Notes: generated from the sequence alone by a model not told the origin. Shown: positions 8,697-17,909, counted from the stretch's first letter. The stretch: DNA of 64,000 nt from Microbacterium esteraromaticum (GCF_016907315.1 NZ_JAFBBS010000001.1:2356001-2420000); one strand, 5' to 3'. Numbers and translations: made by a program.

Positions 8697-8750
8697 CCCC
8701 GCGCCCCCTGCCCGCGGGCTCCTGCCCGGCACCCGCCGCGACCGCCCTCC

Positions 8751-8787
8751 GCGGCCGCCCCGCCGCGGCCGCCCCGCCGCGACCGCC
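8751..8787. repeat. Short GC-rich tandem repeat
   Basis: GCGGCCGCCCCGCC is present twice in tandem (8751-8764, 8765-8778), followed by a diverged partial third copy. It abuts the palindrome at 8784 and may be slippage-generated. Confidence 0.75.
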
Positions 8788-8857
8788 GAAACCTGCACAT
8801 ACCGCCGAGACCTGCAGTAGCAACCGCAGGTCTCGGCGGAAAGTGCAGGTTTCGGCG
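8784..8857. repeat. 74-bp near-perfect extragenic palindrome (copy B)
   Basis: Two 37-bp arms (8784-8820 and 8821-8857) are reverse complements with about five mismatches and no separate loop. Each arm contains two related 15-mers, CGCCGAAACCTGCAC and CGCCGAGACCTGCAG, so the unit occurs four times in alternating orientation. It sits between the 3' ends of two convergent genes. A strong RNA hairpin in both directions is expected; there is no T-tract. Confidence 0.88.
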
Positions 8858-8928
8858 TTGGGGCCGGCGGCGAACGCAGAGCCGGAGGCGAGAAGCGTGC
8901 ACAGCGGCGAAGGCCCGGCGGGCGAGCG

Positions 8929-9627
8929 TCAGCCCTTCGTGACGCTCTCGATCATGACCGGGGTCTTCGGTGCGCCGTCGGGCCCGCCGCTCTCGGTGCC
9001 GGCTGCCGCGACGTCGGCGACGATCGCGGTGGACTTCTCATCGAGGTGCCCGAACACGGTGTAGTTCGGCGGCAGCTGGCTGTCGGCGTAGACGACGAAG
9101 AACTGCGAGCCGTTCGTGTCGGGTCCGGCGTTCGCCATCGCGAGCGTGCCGGCCTCGTAGGTCTCGGAGCCGTCGAGCTCGTCGGCGAACGAGTATCCGG
9201 GGCCTCCCGATCCGGTGGCGCTCGGGTCGCCGCACTGCAGCACGAAGATGCCGTCTGTGGTGAGCCGGTGGCAGGTGGTGCCGTCGAAGTAGCCCTGCTC
9301 GGCGAGCGAGAGGAAGCTGTTCACGGTGCACGGCGTCTTCGCCGCATCGAGCGTGACCTTCAGAGCCCCGACACCCGTGGTGACGGTGACGGGAACCTCG
9401 GCGGTCTCGACCGGCTCCTCAGCGGGAACCTCGACCTTCTTCTCCGAAGGACGACCGTCGGCCGGGTACGAGCAGGTTCCGGATGCCTCGGTCGCCGTCG
9501 ACGACGGCGCAGGCGCCGATGAGCCCGGCTCTGCGGCATCCGGAGCCGAGGCGCAGCCCGTCAGGGCGAGCGCGGCAGCGGCGGTGAGGGCGAGCAGGGA
9601 GCGGCGGAGGCGGGGTGAGAGAAGCAC
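8929..9627 (-). CDS. Cyclophilin-type peptidyl-prolyl isomerase, lipoprotein
   Basis: An exported 232-residue lipoprotein that should assist protein folding outside the membrane. The N-terminus has a basic stretch, a hydrophobic core and the lipobox ALTGC with the acceptor cysteine at about residue 25, then a Ser/Pro/Ala-rich linker. The cyclophilin domain (about 80-230) shows CHRLTTDGIFVLQCGDP, the typical FADE segment, GTLAMANAGPDTNGSQFFV and YTVFGHL. The usual catalytic arginine of the HRV/IpxFxxQ region is partly changed: the segment reads HRLTTDGIFVLQCG, which retains HR and QCG. The start is GTG 9627; it is divergent from menB, with overlapping upstream regions. Confidence 0.9.
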   Translation of the reverse strand: MLLSPRLRRSLLALTAAAALALTGCASAPDAAEPGSSAPAPSSTATEASGTCSYPADGRPSEKKVEVPAEEPVETAEVPVTVTTGVGALKVTLDAAKTPCTVNSFLSLAEQGYFDGTTCHRLTTDGIFVLQCGDPSATGSGGPGYSFADELDGSETYEAGTLAMANAGPDTNGSQFFVVYADSQLPPNYTVFGHLDEKSTAIVADVAAAGTESGGPDGAPKTPVMIESVTKG

Positions 9628-9658
9628 GCCACGATCGTACGCGAGCGCGGTCGCGGAA

Positions 9659-9664
9659 TAGGCT
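9659..9664 (+). promoter_or_regulatory. -10 box of menB (leaderless)
   Basis: TAGGCT followed by 7 nt and then the GTG start at 9672. The same box and spacing recur before truA. Confidence 0.7.
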
Positions 9665-9671
9665 GAGAGCC

Positions 9672-10583
<912 letters not shown>

Positions 10584-10666
10584 CCGATGTGCTCCGCTGA
10601 GTCCGTGCCGCGGTCGCCTCGCCGTGCCGTTCGAACCCCGACCCGGAGCGTCGGGGAGGCGGGGTC

Positions 10667-11791
10667 GTGAGGCTGCATCCGATCGACGGCGGCGATGCCG
10701 CCGCGGTTCGGGATGCCCTTCCCGCCGCCCTCGACGGAGAGCATCCGCTCGCGCTCGGCTTCGACCCCGCGCCCGCCGAGGTCGTGCCCGACGGCACAGC
10801 CGTGGTCATCGCGACCTCCGGGTCGAGCGGCATCCCGAAGCGCGTCGTGCTCAGTGCCGCGGCCCTGCGGTCGAGCGCCGAGGCGACAGCCGCGCGGATC
10901 GGCTTCGGGCAGTGGATGCTGGCACTGCCCGCCGCGTACATCGCCGGCGTCCAAGTGCTCGGGCGCTCGCTTCTCGCCGGTGCCGAGCCGGTGCTTCTCG
11001 ATGGGCGGTTCACGGCGGATGCCTTCGTGCGGGCGACCGCAGCGCTGCGCGCCGACGCCGACCGGTTCACCTCGTTCGTTCCGGCGCAGCTCGCCACGAT
11101 GCTCGATGCAGCGGAGTCGCGAGCGGATGTGCGCGACGCCCTGACCTCGTACCGGGCGATCCTCATCGGCGGTCAGGCGCTGCCCGCGCGGTTACGCGAC
11201 CGCGCGGCGGAGGTGGGGGTGCGGATCGTGCGCACCTACGGATCGAGCGAGACCGCCGGCGGGTGCGTGTACGACGGCATCCCGCTCGACGGGGTGCACC
11301 TGGCCGAGGTCGACGGCGAGGTGCGCATCAGCGGGCCGATGCTCGCCGACGGCTACCTCGGCGACTCCGCGCTCACCGCCCAGGTCTTCCAGACTCGTGA
11401 CGACGGCACTCGCTGGTACCGCACCGGCGACGCGGGCACGGTGGCCCCCGACGGGCGCCTCGACATCACCGGCCGCATCGACAATGTGATCATCTCGGGT
11501 GGCATCAACGTGTCGCTCGATCGGGTCGAGAGGGTGGTGCGCAGCATCCCCGGTCTGGAGCGGGCCGTGGTCGTCGGCATGCGCGACGATCGCTGGGGCG
11601 AGACATCCGTGATCGTGCTCGAGGCCGGCGCAGGCGACGTCGAGGCGATGTTCGAAGAGGCCCGAGCGCTGGTCGCCGCCGAGATCGGTCCCCACGCGCG
11701 TCCTTCGCAGCTCGATGTCGTTCCCGAGCTGCCCACCCTGGCATCCGGCAAACCGGATCGAGAGACCCTGCGGCGGATGGCCCGCGACTGA
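10667..11791 (+). CDS. menE: o-Succinylbenzoate-CoA ligase
   Basis: Adenylate-forming enzyme that attaches CoA to o-succinylbenzoate, the substrate for MenB. At 374 residues it is short compared with the 450-490 of many bacteria, as is usual in actinobacteria. The ANL core motifs are present: the phosphate-binding loop VIATSGSSGIPKRVV, TYGSSETAGG, the hinge region WYRTGDAGTV...GRIDNVIISGG, and the C-terminal catalytic lysine region LASGKPDRETL. The start is GTG 10667. It follows menB by 83 bp and is probably co-transcribed. The inverted repeat at 11811-11892 lies immediately after the stop. Confidence 0.93.
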   Translation: MRLHPIDGGDAAAVRDALPAALDGEHPLALGFDPAPAEVVPDGTAVVIATSGSSGIPKRVVLSAAALRSSAEATAARIGFGQWMLALPAAYIAGVQVLGRSLLAGAEPVLLDGRFTADAFVRATAALRADADRFTSFVPAQLATMLDAAESRADVRDALTSYRAILIGGQALPARLRDRAAEVGVRIVRTYGSSETAGGCVYDGIPLDGVHLAEVDGEVRISGPMLADGYLGDSALTAQVFQTRDDGTRWYRTGDAGTVAPDGRLDITGRIDNVIISGGINVSLDRVERVVRSIPGLERAVVVGMRDDRWGETSVIVLEAGAGDVEAMFEEARALVAAEIGPHARPSQLDVVPELPTLASGKPDRETLRRMARD

Positions 11792-11810
11792 CGGCCCGTT
11801 CCCGGCCTGC

Positions 11811-11892
11811 TCACAACTCAGGAGAATCAGCCCGCGACGGCCCTCCGCTCCCGGTAGGTTGCCGCTCCTGCCCCGGACGTCCTGAGTTGTGA
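11811..11892. repeat. Extragenic inverted repeat, family 1 (copy C)
   Basis: Perfect 13-bp arms, TCACAACTCAGGA (11811-11823) and its reverse complement (11880-11892), flank 56 bases. The arms match copy A at 6209-6290 as the consensus TCAYAACTCMGGA, and overall length (82 bp) is identical, so these are two members of one family. It lies at the 3' end of menE and upstream of the methyltransferase gene. Confidence 0.85.
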
Positions 11893-11919
11893 ACGTCTCA
11901 GTGATGCAAGACTGACCAC

Positions 11920-12711
11920 ATGGCCGTCTACACGCATGGGCACCACGATTCGGTGCTGCGATCGCACAACACCCGCACCGTCGACAATTCGGCCGCCTAC
12001 CTCGCACCGCACCTGTCGGCCGGCGCGCACCTGCTCGACATCGGGGCGGGGCCAGGCACGATCACGGTCGACTTCGCGAGCCGGGTGGGTCGCGTCACGG
12101 CGACCGAGATCTCCGACGGCGCCCTCGGCCTCTCGCGCGCGCTGGCCTCTGAGCGCGGCATCGCGAACATCGACTTCTCGGTCGAAGACGTGCACGCGCT
12201 GGGCTTCGCCGACGACACCTTCGACATCGTGCACGCGCACCAGGTGCTGCAGCACGTGGGCGACCCGGTGCAGGCGCTGCGCGAGATGCGCCGTGTCGCG
12301 AAGCCGGGCGGTATCGTCGCCGCCCGCGATGCCGACTACGCCGGATTCATCTGGTTTCCGCTGCTGCCCGAACTCGATGAATGGCTGAGACTGTATCGCG
12401 AGGCCGCGCGACTGAACGGCGGAGAGCCCGACGCGGGGCGCCGCCTGCTGCAGTGGGCGCGAGCCGCAGGCTTCAGCGACATCACCGCCACCGCCTCGAC
12501 CTGGTGCTACGCCACCCCGGCCGAGCGCGAGTGGTGGGGCGGGATGTGGGCAGACCGCATCCTGCAGTCCGCGCTCGCGGTGCAGCTCGAGCGCGAGGGG
12601 CTCGCGACCCGGTCGCAGCTGCAGCAGATCAGCGATGCGTGGCGCGCCTGGGCGTCCGACGGCGACGGCTGGTACCTCGTGCCCCACGGCGAGATCCTCT
12701 GCCGCGCGTGA
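11920..12711 (+). CDS. Class I SAM-dependent methyltransferase
   Basis: A 263-residue cytoplasmic methyltransferase. Motif I is LLDIGAGPGTITVDFA (about residues 38-53), followed by the acidic TATEIS at strand 2, the FSVEDVHALGFADDTFDIVHAHQVLQH region, and REMRRVAKPGGIV, which places it in the UbiE/Methyltransf_11 group. The N-terminal YTHGHHDSVLRSHNTRT is typical of a generic actinobacterial subgroup. Although it follows menB-menE, it lacks the features I would expect of the demethylmenaquinone methyltransferase MenG, so I do not assign it to that step. A weak box, AAGACT, lies 6 nt before ATG 11920. Substrate unknown. Confidence 0.87.
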   Translation: MAVYTHGHHDSVLRSHNTRTVDNSAAYLAPHLSAGAHLLDIGAGPGTITVDFASRVGRVTATEISDGALGLSRALASERGIANIDFSVEDVHALGFADDTFDIVHAHQVLQHVGDPVQALREMRRVAKPGGIVAARDADYAGFIWFPLLPELDEWLRLYREAARLNGGEPDAGRRLLQWARAAGFSDITATASTWCYATPAEREWWGGMWADRILQSALAVQLEREGLATRSQLQQISDAWRAWASDGDGWYLVPHGEILCRA

Positions 12712-12770
12712 GTCCGGCCTGATCCGCCGGATACATCTCCAGACGGACGCGGGGGTGCCGTCGGCTCCCG

Positions 12771-12776
12771 TAGCGT
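12771..12776 (+). promoter_or_regulatory. -10 box of histidine kinase gene (leaderless)
   Basis: TAGCGT, 6 nt before GTG 12783. The same hexamer serves the ABC ATPase gene at 14852. Confidence 0.65.
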
Positions 12777-12782
12777 GAAGGG

Positions 12783-14000
12783 GTGATCCGCCGCATCCCC
12801 GCACCCTGGCTCGTGCTCGACATCATCGGTGCCGTCTTCGGGCTGCTGATCACCGTTCCGCTCTCGATGACCTTCAGCTCCGGCCAGCTGAGCTTCTGGC
12901 TGCCCGATATCTCGGCGACCACCGTGCTCGTCGTGGCCTCTCTGCTGGTCTGGGGGGCCGCGGCGATCAGCCGGCTCTCGCCCCCGATCGCCCTGATCCT
13001 CGCCTGGACCGGTGCGCTTCTGCAGATGGGCGGCGGTCTGCCGCCGCTTCCGATCGATGTCGCGATCTTCGGCGTGCTGTTCGCGACATCGGCGTGGGGC
13101 ACGAAGCGGATGCTGTGGCTGGGCGGCGCCTCGGCGGTGGGCGGCGGCGTACTCGGCGGCCTGTACATCGGTCTGCTGCAGTACGACGTCAACGCGGTGG
13201 CGGCTCCCGCCCCGATCGAGATGCGGCTCGTGCTGCTCAGCGTCACGATGGGGCTCACCATCGTGCTGTCGCTCGCCATGGCGTGGGGTGCGGGTCTGCT
13301 CTGGCGGGTGGTGCGGCAGAGCCGGGTCACCCGAGAGGCGCAGCTGCGCGCCGAGACGATGGCGGCCGAAGAGCAGGAGCGCGTGCGCATCGCCCGCGAC
13401 ATGCACGACATCGTCGCGCATTCCCTCGCCGTCGTCATCGCGCAGTCGGACGGCGCCCGTTACGCTGCGGCGGCGAGACCCGAGCTCGCGCAGGAGGCGC
13501 TGGTGACGATCGCGCAGACCGCCCGCTCTGCGCTGTCGGATGTGCGGATGCTGCTGACCCAGTTGCGTCATCGCCAGGGCGACGGCCCGCAGCCCACGCT
13601 CGCCGACCTCGAGGCGCTGTTCTCGCAGGTGCGCCAGGCGGGAGTCGAGCCACGGGTGACCGTCGACCCGATGCCGCAGGCCGACCCGCCCGGCGCCATT
13701 CAGCTCGCCGTCTACCGGATCCTGCAGGAGGCGCTGACCAACGCCATCCGTCACGGCGAGGGCGACGTCGACGTGCACCTGTCGTGGTGGGCAGAGCGCG
13801 TCGACATCACGGTGCGCAACCGCGTCCCGGCGCCGGCCGCCCCGTCCGCTCCGGGGGCGCCGCAAGCGGCTCACGGTGGGCACGGGCTCATCGGAATGCG
13901 CGAGCGTGCGCAGCTGGTCGGTGGAGCGCTCACAGTGCAACATGAGCCGAACTGGTTCACGGTGCGCGCTACGCTTCCGATCGGCCCCTCGGCGAACTGA
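12783..14000 (+). CDS. Sensor histidine kinase (NarL/DesK-type, HisKA_3)
   Basis: A 405-residue membrane sensor. The N-terminal half has about five or six hydrophobic segments (residues ~10-180) and no obvious extracellular sensor domain, so the signal may be sensed in or at the membrane. The dimerisation helix contains the phosphoacceptor His208 in RDMHDIVAHSLAVVIAQ. The ATPase domain shows the N-box region LQEALTNAIRHGEG and the G-box GHGLIGMRERAQLVGG. The response regulator starts 28 bp downstream and an ABC exporter follows, the usual arrangement for a system sensing membrane stress or a peptide. GTG 12783 is preceded by a leaderless -10 box. Confidence 0.93.
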   Translation: MIRRIPAPWLVLDIIGAVFGLLITVPLSMTFSSGQLSFWLPDISATTVLVVASLLVWGAAAISRLSPPIALILAWTGALLQMGGGLPPLPIDVAIFGVLFATSAWGTKRMLWLGGASAVGGGVLGGLYIGLLQYDVNAVAAPAPIEMRLVLLSVTMGLTIVLSLAMAWGAGLLWRVVRQSRVTREAQLRAETMAAEEQERVRIARDMHDIVAHSLAVVIAQSDGARYAAAARPELAQEALVTIAQTARSALSDVRMLLTQLRHRQGDGPQPTLADLEALFSQVRQAGVEPRVTVDPMPQADPPGAIQLAVYRILQEALTNAIRHGEGDVDVHLSWWAERVDITVRNRVPAPAAPSAPGAPQAAHGGHGLIGMRERAQLVGGALTVQHEPNWFTVRATLPIGPSAN

Positions 14001-14028
14001 GCGGGCCGAAGACGACCAGGAGGTCAGG

Positions 14029-14664
14029 ATGATCAGGGTCGTGCTCGTCGACGACCAGTCGCTGTTCCGTGCGGGTGTGCGCATGCTCGTCTCGTCGCAG
14101 CCGGACATGGATGTCGTCGGCGAAGCCGGCGACGGCAGAGAGGCGCTGGAAGTCATCGGCCGCACGCGTCCCGACGTCGTGCTGATGGACATCCGGATGC
14201 CCGTCATGGACGGCCTGACGGCGACCGCCGAGGTGCTCGCGCAGCCCGACCCGCCGCGCGTCGTCATGCTCACGACCTTCGATCTCGACGAGGCTGCAGC
14301 GCGGGCGATCCAGCAGGGCGCCAGCGGCTTCCTGCTGAAGGACGCCGATCCCGAGTTCCTGCTCGCCGCGATCCGGACGGTCGATTCGGGGTCGAGCGTG
14401 ATCGCCGCATCCGCCACCCGCGAGCTGTTCGCGCACTTCACCGCCGAGACCAAGCCGGTGCCCGCCGAGTACGCCGACCTCACCGATCGCGAGCGCGAGA
14501 TCTTCGCGCTGGCCGCGCGGGGACTGTCGAACAGCGAGATCGCGGCGCGCGAGTTCCTCAGCGAGGCGACCGTGAAGACGCATATCAGCCGCATCCTCAC
14601 GAAGCTGCGCCTGCGTGACCGCGTGCAACTGGTCGTCTTCGCCTTCGAGCACGGCCTGGCCTGA
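14029..14664 (+). CDS. LuxR/NarL-family response regulator
   Basis: A 211-residue DNA-binding response regulator, partner of the kinase just upstream. The receiver domain has the acidic pair in VLVDDQSLF, the phosphoacceptor Asp54 in VVLMDIRMPVMDG, and the conserved Lys in GFLLKDADP. The C-terminal helix-turn-helix is of LuxR type, LTDREREIFALAARGLSNSE through ATVKTHISRILTKLRLRDR. The start ATG 14029 follows the ribosome binding site CCAGGAGGTCAGG. A likely target is the promoter of the ABC genes downstream, which carries an 8-bp inverted repeat touching its -10 box. Confidence 0.95.
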   Translation: MIRVVLVDDQSLFRAGVRMLVSSQPDMDVVGEAGDGREALEVIGRTRPDVVLMDIRMPVMDGLTATAEVLAQPDPPRVVMLTTFDLDEAAARAIQQGASGFLLKDADPEFLLAAIRTVDSGSSVIAASATRELFAHFTAETKPVPAEYADLTDREREIFALAARGLSNSEIAAREFLSEATVKTHISRILTKLRLRDRVQLVVFAFEHGLA

Positions 14665-14691
14665 CCTGCCGTACCCGGTCCGCCTCCGCTA

Positions 14692-14770
14692 TGACGCCGC
14701 ACGGATGCCGCCGCGAACGGCCGAAACCACCCACAGAGGTGATCTGAGCCGGCATCCGTGCCGGACGTCA
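14692..14770. repeat. Inverted repeat downstream of response regulator
   Basis: CACGGATGCCG (14700-14710) pairs with CGGCATCCGTG (14750-14760). An outer TGACG/CGTCA pair (14692-14696, 14766-14770) extends the stem with a small internal loop. It could terminate the two-component transcript or form a regulatory structure before the ABC operon. The arms contain the heptamer GGATGCC that is over-abundant in this window. Confidence 0.65.
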
Positions 14771-14827
14771 CACTGACCGAGTCCAGGGGTCATCCTCGCG
14801 ATGTACGCGGATGCCATCCCCAGGCCG

Positions 14828-14857
14828 ATGTGCGGGTCTCAGGGCCGCACATAGCGT
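14828..14857 (+). promoter_or_regulatory. ABC exporter promoter with candidate response-regulator site
   Basis: TAGCGT (14852-14857) ends 7 nt before ATG 14865, a leaderless -10 box. An inverted repeat, ATGTGCGG (14828-14835) and CCGCACAT (14845-14852), fills the -35 region, where no good -35 hexamer exists. That suits a promoter needing an activator such as the adjacent NarL-type regulator. The binding role is inferred. Confidence 0.6.
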
Positions 14858-14864
14858 CGAAGTC

Positions 14865-15626
14865 ATGGAGATCACGACCTCGGACCTCGGCCTCGCCGCA
14901 CGCGTCCAGCACCTCACCAAGACCTACGGAGCCGGTGCCGCCGGCGTCCGCGCCCTCGACGATGTCAGCGTGGGCATCCGCCGCGGCCAGTTCACCGCGA
15001 TCATGGGACCGTCCGGTTCGGGCAAGTCGACCCTCATGCACATCATGGCGGGTCTCGACGCACCCACGGAGGGGCGCGCGTGGATCGGCGACACCGAGAT
15101 CACCGGCCTCGACGACCTCGAGATGACGATCCTGCGCCGCCGCCGCGTCGGCTTCATCTTCCAGGCGTTCAACCTCGTGCCGACTCTCGACGCGATCGGC
15201 AACATCCTGCTGCCGTTCGAGCTCGACGGACGCCAGCCGACGGCCATCGAACGTGCACGCATCGACTCGCTCGTCGAGCGACTGGGTCTGGCATCCCGGC
15301 TCACGCACCGCCCGCACGAGCTCTCGGGCGGGCAGCAGCAGCGCGTCGCCATCGCCCGCGCACTCGCCACGGCGCCCGATCTCGTGTTCGCCGACGAGCC
15401 GACCGGCAACCTCGACTCCCGCAGCGGACGCGAGGTGCTCGAGCTGCTCGCGACCGCGAGCCGCGAGCACGGGCAGTCGATCGCGATGGTCACCCATGAT
15501 GCGATCGCCGCGAGCCATGCCGACCGCGTGCTGTTCCTCGGCGACGGCCGCATCACCGCAGACCACCCCAAGCAGAGTGCAGAGCAGATCGCCGCGCACA
15601 TGCTCGCCGCCGAGGTGGCGGCATGA
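14865..15626 (+). CDS. ABC transporter ATP-binding protein (MacB/LolD type)
   Basis: A 253-residue nucleotide-binding subunit of an exporter or lipoprotein-release type ABC system. It has Walker A GPSGSGKST (residues 48-56), the Q-loop in FIFQAFNLVP, signature LSGGQQQRVAIARAL, Walker B DLVFADEPTGNLDS and the H-loop VTHD. The C-terminus overlaps the permease start as ATGA. ATG 14865 lies 7 nt after TAGCGT, so the message is leaderless and I prefer this start over upstream in-frame codons. It is probably controlled by the kinase-regulator pair immediately upstream. The substrate is unknown; antimicrobial peptides or envelope stress compounds are typical for such sets. Confidence 0.94.
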   Translation: MEITTSDLGLAARVQHLTKTYGAGAAGVRALDDVSVGIRRGQFTAIMGPSGSGKSTLMHIMAGLDAPTEGRAWIGDTEITGLDDLEMTILRRRRVGFIFQAFNLVPTLDAIGNILLPFELDGRQPTAIERARIDSLVERLGLASRLTHRPHELSGGQQQRVAIARALATAPDLVFADEPTGNLDSRSGREVLELLATASREHGQSIAMVTHDAIAASHADRVLFLGDGRITADHPKQSAEQIAAHMLAAEVAA

Positions 15627-17092
15627 GCGCGCCGGCTGCGACCGTCTCGCGCCTCGAGCTGAGCCGTCCGCGGGGGCCGCGGCTCGGCTGGCTGCGCGAG
15701 CGGGGGATGGGGGCGAGTGTGCTCGTCTCGGCCCTCGCCGCCGCGTTCGGCGTGATCCTCGTCGAGGTGACCGCGTACATCGGAGGCATGCTGCAGTCCG
15801 ACCCCTTCATCGGCGACAGCGAGATGCTCGCGCTCGTCGTGATGATCCTGTCGGTGCTGCTCGTCGCCGTCGCGATGTACGTGGCCGCCATCGTCACTGC
15901 GAACACGTTCTCGACGATCATCGCGGGGCGCACGAGGCGCATCGCGCTGATGCGGCTGATCGGGGCATCCGCTCGCTCCCAGCGCGCGGAGGTGACAGGC
16001 CAGGGCTTCGTCGTCGGGGTGATCGGCGCGGGCATCGGCCTGTTCGCGGGGCTCGGCTTCGCCGCGGTCGGGATGCTGGTGGGCGACTCGCTGCTGGGGC
16101 GGACGCCCGAGACGTTCACGCTCGTGCAGCCGGGGGTGCTGTTCCCGGTGGTCGGCGTCGCGCTGACAACCTGGCTCGCGGCGTGGATCGGCTCGCGCCG
16201 GGTGCTGGCGGTCACGCCGCTGCAGGCGCTCGGCGGATCGGTCGAGCGCACGCACGACGACGAGGCCGGTCGGCGCGGCAAGCACATCGGCGCGCTGGTG
16301 CTCATCGTCGTCGGCGTCGCGCTGCTCGTCGCGGGCGTGATGCTCGGCCTGATCAGCCCGCTCGGCGTGGTCGTCGCCTTCTTCGGCGGACTGTTCTCGT
16401 TCACCGGTCTCGCCACCGCGTCGCCGCTGTTCATGCCGCCGGTGCTGCGTCTGGTCGGGCGGCTCTTCGGCAGCGGAGCGACCGCGCGTCTCGCCGCCGA
16501 GAACGCGCTGCGCTACCCCGAGCGCTCGAGTCGCATGGCGATCGGCGTCGTGATGGGCGTCGCCCTCGTGACGATGTTCGCGGTCGCGATGGAGTCGGCG
16601 AAGGCCCTGATGATGAGGCAGAGCGAGGGCGAGTTCGTCGACGACTTCTTCGCCCCGATGGACGCCTTCGCGAGCATCATGATGGTGCTGGTGGCGGTGT
16701 CCGCCGTGATCGCGGCGGTGGGCCTGGTCAACCTGCTGACCATCGGCGTCGTGCAGCGTCGCCGGGAACTCGGCCTGCTGCGCGCGATCGGGCTGACCTC
16801 GGCGCAGGTGCGCCGCATGGTGCTGCTCGAGGCGGTTCACATCACGGTCGCCGCGACCCTGACGGGCCTCGTGCTCGGCGTCGCCTACGGGTGGATCGCG
16901 GCGCAGTCGCTGCTCGGATCGGTGCCTGTGCTTCCCGACTTCGAGCCCGCAGGCCTCGTCTACCCGGCGGTGCCGTGGATGCCGGTGGTCGCGATCGTCG
17001 CGGCGACGGCGCTCCTCACCGTGGTCGCCGCGGTCACGCCCACACGTCTCGCGACGCGGGTCGCCCCGGTCGAGGCACTCGCCGCCGACTGA
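15623..17092 (+). CDS. ABC transporter permease with two FtsX domains
   Basis: A 489-residue integral membrane protein, partner of the ATPase it overlaps by 4 bp. It contains two FtsX-like units. The first covers about residues 30-200, with the cytoplasmic loop RTRRIALMRLIGASARSQR; the second covers about 290-489, with VVQRRRELGLLRAIGLTSAQ. Each unit is followed by hydrophobic helices, and a central hydrophobic region joins them. About eight membrane segments are visible. This is the DUF214/MacB-like exporter permease layout. A strong hairpin at 17129-17183 closes the unit. Confidence 0.92.
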   Translation: MSAPAATVSRLELSRPRGPRLGWLRERGMGASVLVSALAAAFGVILVEVTAYIGGMLQSDPFIGDSEMLALVVMILSVLLVAVAMYVAAIVTANTFSTIIAGRTRRIALMRLIGASARSQRAEVTGQGFVVGVIGAGIGLFAGLGFAAVGMLVGDSLLGRTPETFTLVQPGVLFPVVGVALTTWLAAWIGSRRVLAVTPLQALGGSVERTHDDEAGRRGKHIGALVLIVVGVALLVAGVMLGLISPLGVVVAFFGGLFSFTGLATASPLFMPPVLRLVGRLFGSGATARLAAENALRYPERSSRMAIGVVMGVALVTMFAVAMESAKALMMRQSEGEFVDDFFAPMDAFASIMMVLVAVSAVIAAVGLVNLLTIGVVQRRRELGLLRAIGLTSAQVRRMVLLEAVHITVAATLTGLVLGVAYGWIAAQSLLGSVPVLPDFEPAGLVYPAVPWMPVVAIVAATALLTVVAAVTPTRLATRVAPVEALAAD

Positions 17093-17128
17093 GGCGGCGC
17101 TGCTGCTCGGTTCTGCCGGGAGGGTGTC

Positions 17129-17183
17129 GCATCGCCCAGGCCCCGCGCTGTCTGCACCCGGCAGCACGGGGCCTCGGCGATGC
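17129..17183 (+). terminator. Hairpin terminator after ABC permease
   Basis: 17-bp arms (17129-17145 and 17167-17183) with one mismatch and a 21-nt loop; the arms are GCATCGCCCAGGCCCCG and its near reverse complement. There is no T-tract, as is common in high-GC actinobacteria. It lies between the permease stop and the next promoter. Confidence 0.65.
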
Positions 17184-17219
17184 GCGCGGGGGCTCGGCGG
17201 GGCGTGCGCGACGGGGCAA

Positions 17220-17225
17220 TATGCT
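17220..17225 (+). promoter_or_regulatory. -10 box of comB-like gene (leaderless)
   Basis: TATGCT, 6 nt before ATG 17232; no Shine-Dalgarno present. Confidence 0.65.
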
Positions 17226-17231
17226 GTTCGG

Positions 17232-17909
17232 ATGCCTTCGCCGTTCGACCAGTCCTCGTACCAGGTGCGCTTCGAATGGGGGACGGACGGCCTGGCCCGT
17301 CTCGCGCCCGCCGACATCGTCGTCGCCGTCGACGTGCTGCGCTTCTCTTCGACGCTGGCCGACGCGGTCGCCGCAGGTCGGCGCATCCCGCTCGAGGAGG
17401 CGGTGCTGTGGTCGACGAACGGCGCCGCGGTCGCCGCCGCCGCTTCGGCGCCAGGTGTCGGGCGCGCTCCCTCGACCGTGCTGATCGGCGGCATCCGCAA
17501 TGCCGCGGCCGTCGCGCGCGCGGTGATGACTCTGCAGGAACGGCAGGGCACGCGCGCCTCGGTCTCGATCATCGCCGCGGGCGAGCTCGGACCCACCGGC
17601 GAGCTGCGCTTCGCTGTCGAGGATCAGCTGGGCGCCGGCGCCATCATCGACGCGCTGTGCGACCTCGGCATCGATCACTCCTCGCCAGAGGCGGCTGCGG
17701 CCGCAGAGGCCTTCCGTGCTCTGCGCCCAGGACTCCGCCACATGCTCATCGGCAGCGGCTCGGGTCGCGAGCTCGTCGAGGGCGTGGCATCGACCGCCCG
17801 CATGGAAGCCGCCGGCGTGCGGCCCTCGACGACCGCCGAAGCAGCAGAGCTGGATGCCGTCGACGCCGTGCCCGAGTTGCTCCTGGGCGTCTTCGAGCGC
17901 TTCAACTGA
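17232..17909 (+). CDS. comB: 2-Phosphosulfolactate phosphatase family protein
   Basis: A 226-residue protein of the ComB family, Mg-dependent acid phosphatases first known from coenzyme M synthesis but common in bacteria that do not make that cofactor. Recognisable segments are VVAVDVLRFSSTLADAVAAG, the LIGGIRNAAAVARAV region, IIAAGE...GELRFAVEDQLGAG and LIGSGSGRELVE. The real substrate in this organism is uncertain. The ATG at 17232 is 6 nt after TATGCT. The gene is monocistronic, followed by a duplicated intergenic segment. Confidence 0.85.
   Translation: MPSPFDQSSYQVRFEWGTDGLARLAPADIVVAVDVLRFSSTLADAVAAGRRIPLEEAVLWSTNGAAVAAAASAPGVGRAPSTVLIGGIRNAAAVARAVMTLQERQGTRASVSIIAAGELGPTGELRFAVEDQLGAGAIIDALCDLGIDHSSPEAAAAAEAFRALRPGLRHMLIGSGSGRELVEGVASTARMEAAGVRPSTTAEAAELDAVDAVPELLLGVFERFN

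Noticed and set aside
11920..12711. Demethylmenaquinone methyltransferase (menG) because it follows menB-menE
   Set aside because: The protein has generic class I methyltransferase motifs only, lacks features specific to UbiE/MenG, and is separated from menE by an inverted repeat.
12507..14771. 754-codon open frame opposite the kinase and regulator
   Set aside because: Antisense of two clear genes; no recognisable protein segments.
14924..17596. 890-codon open frame opposite the ABC exporter genes
   Set aside because: Low-complexity, Arg/His/Asp-rich product; the sense strand holds a convincing ATPase and permease.
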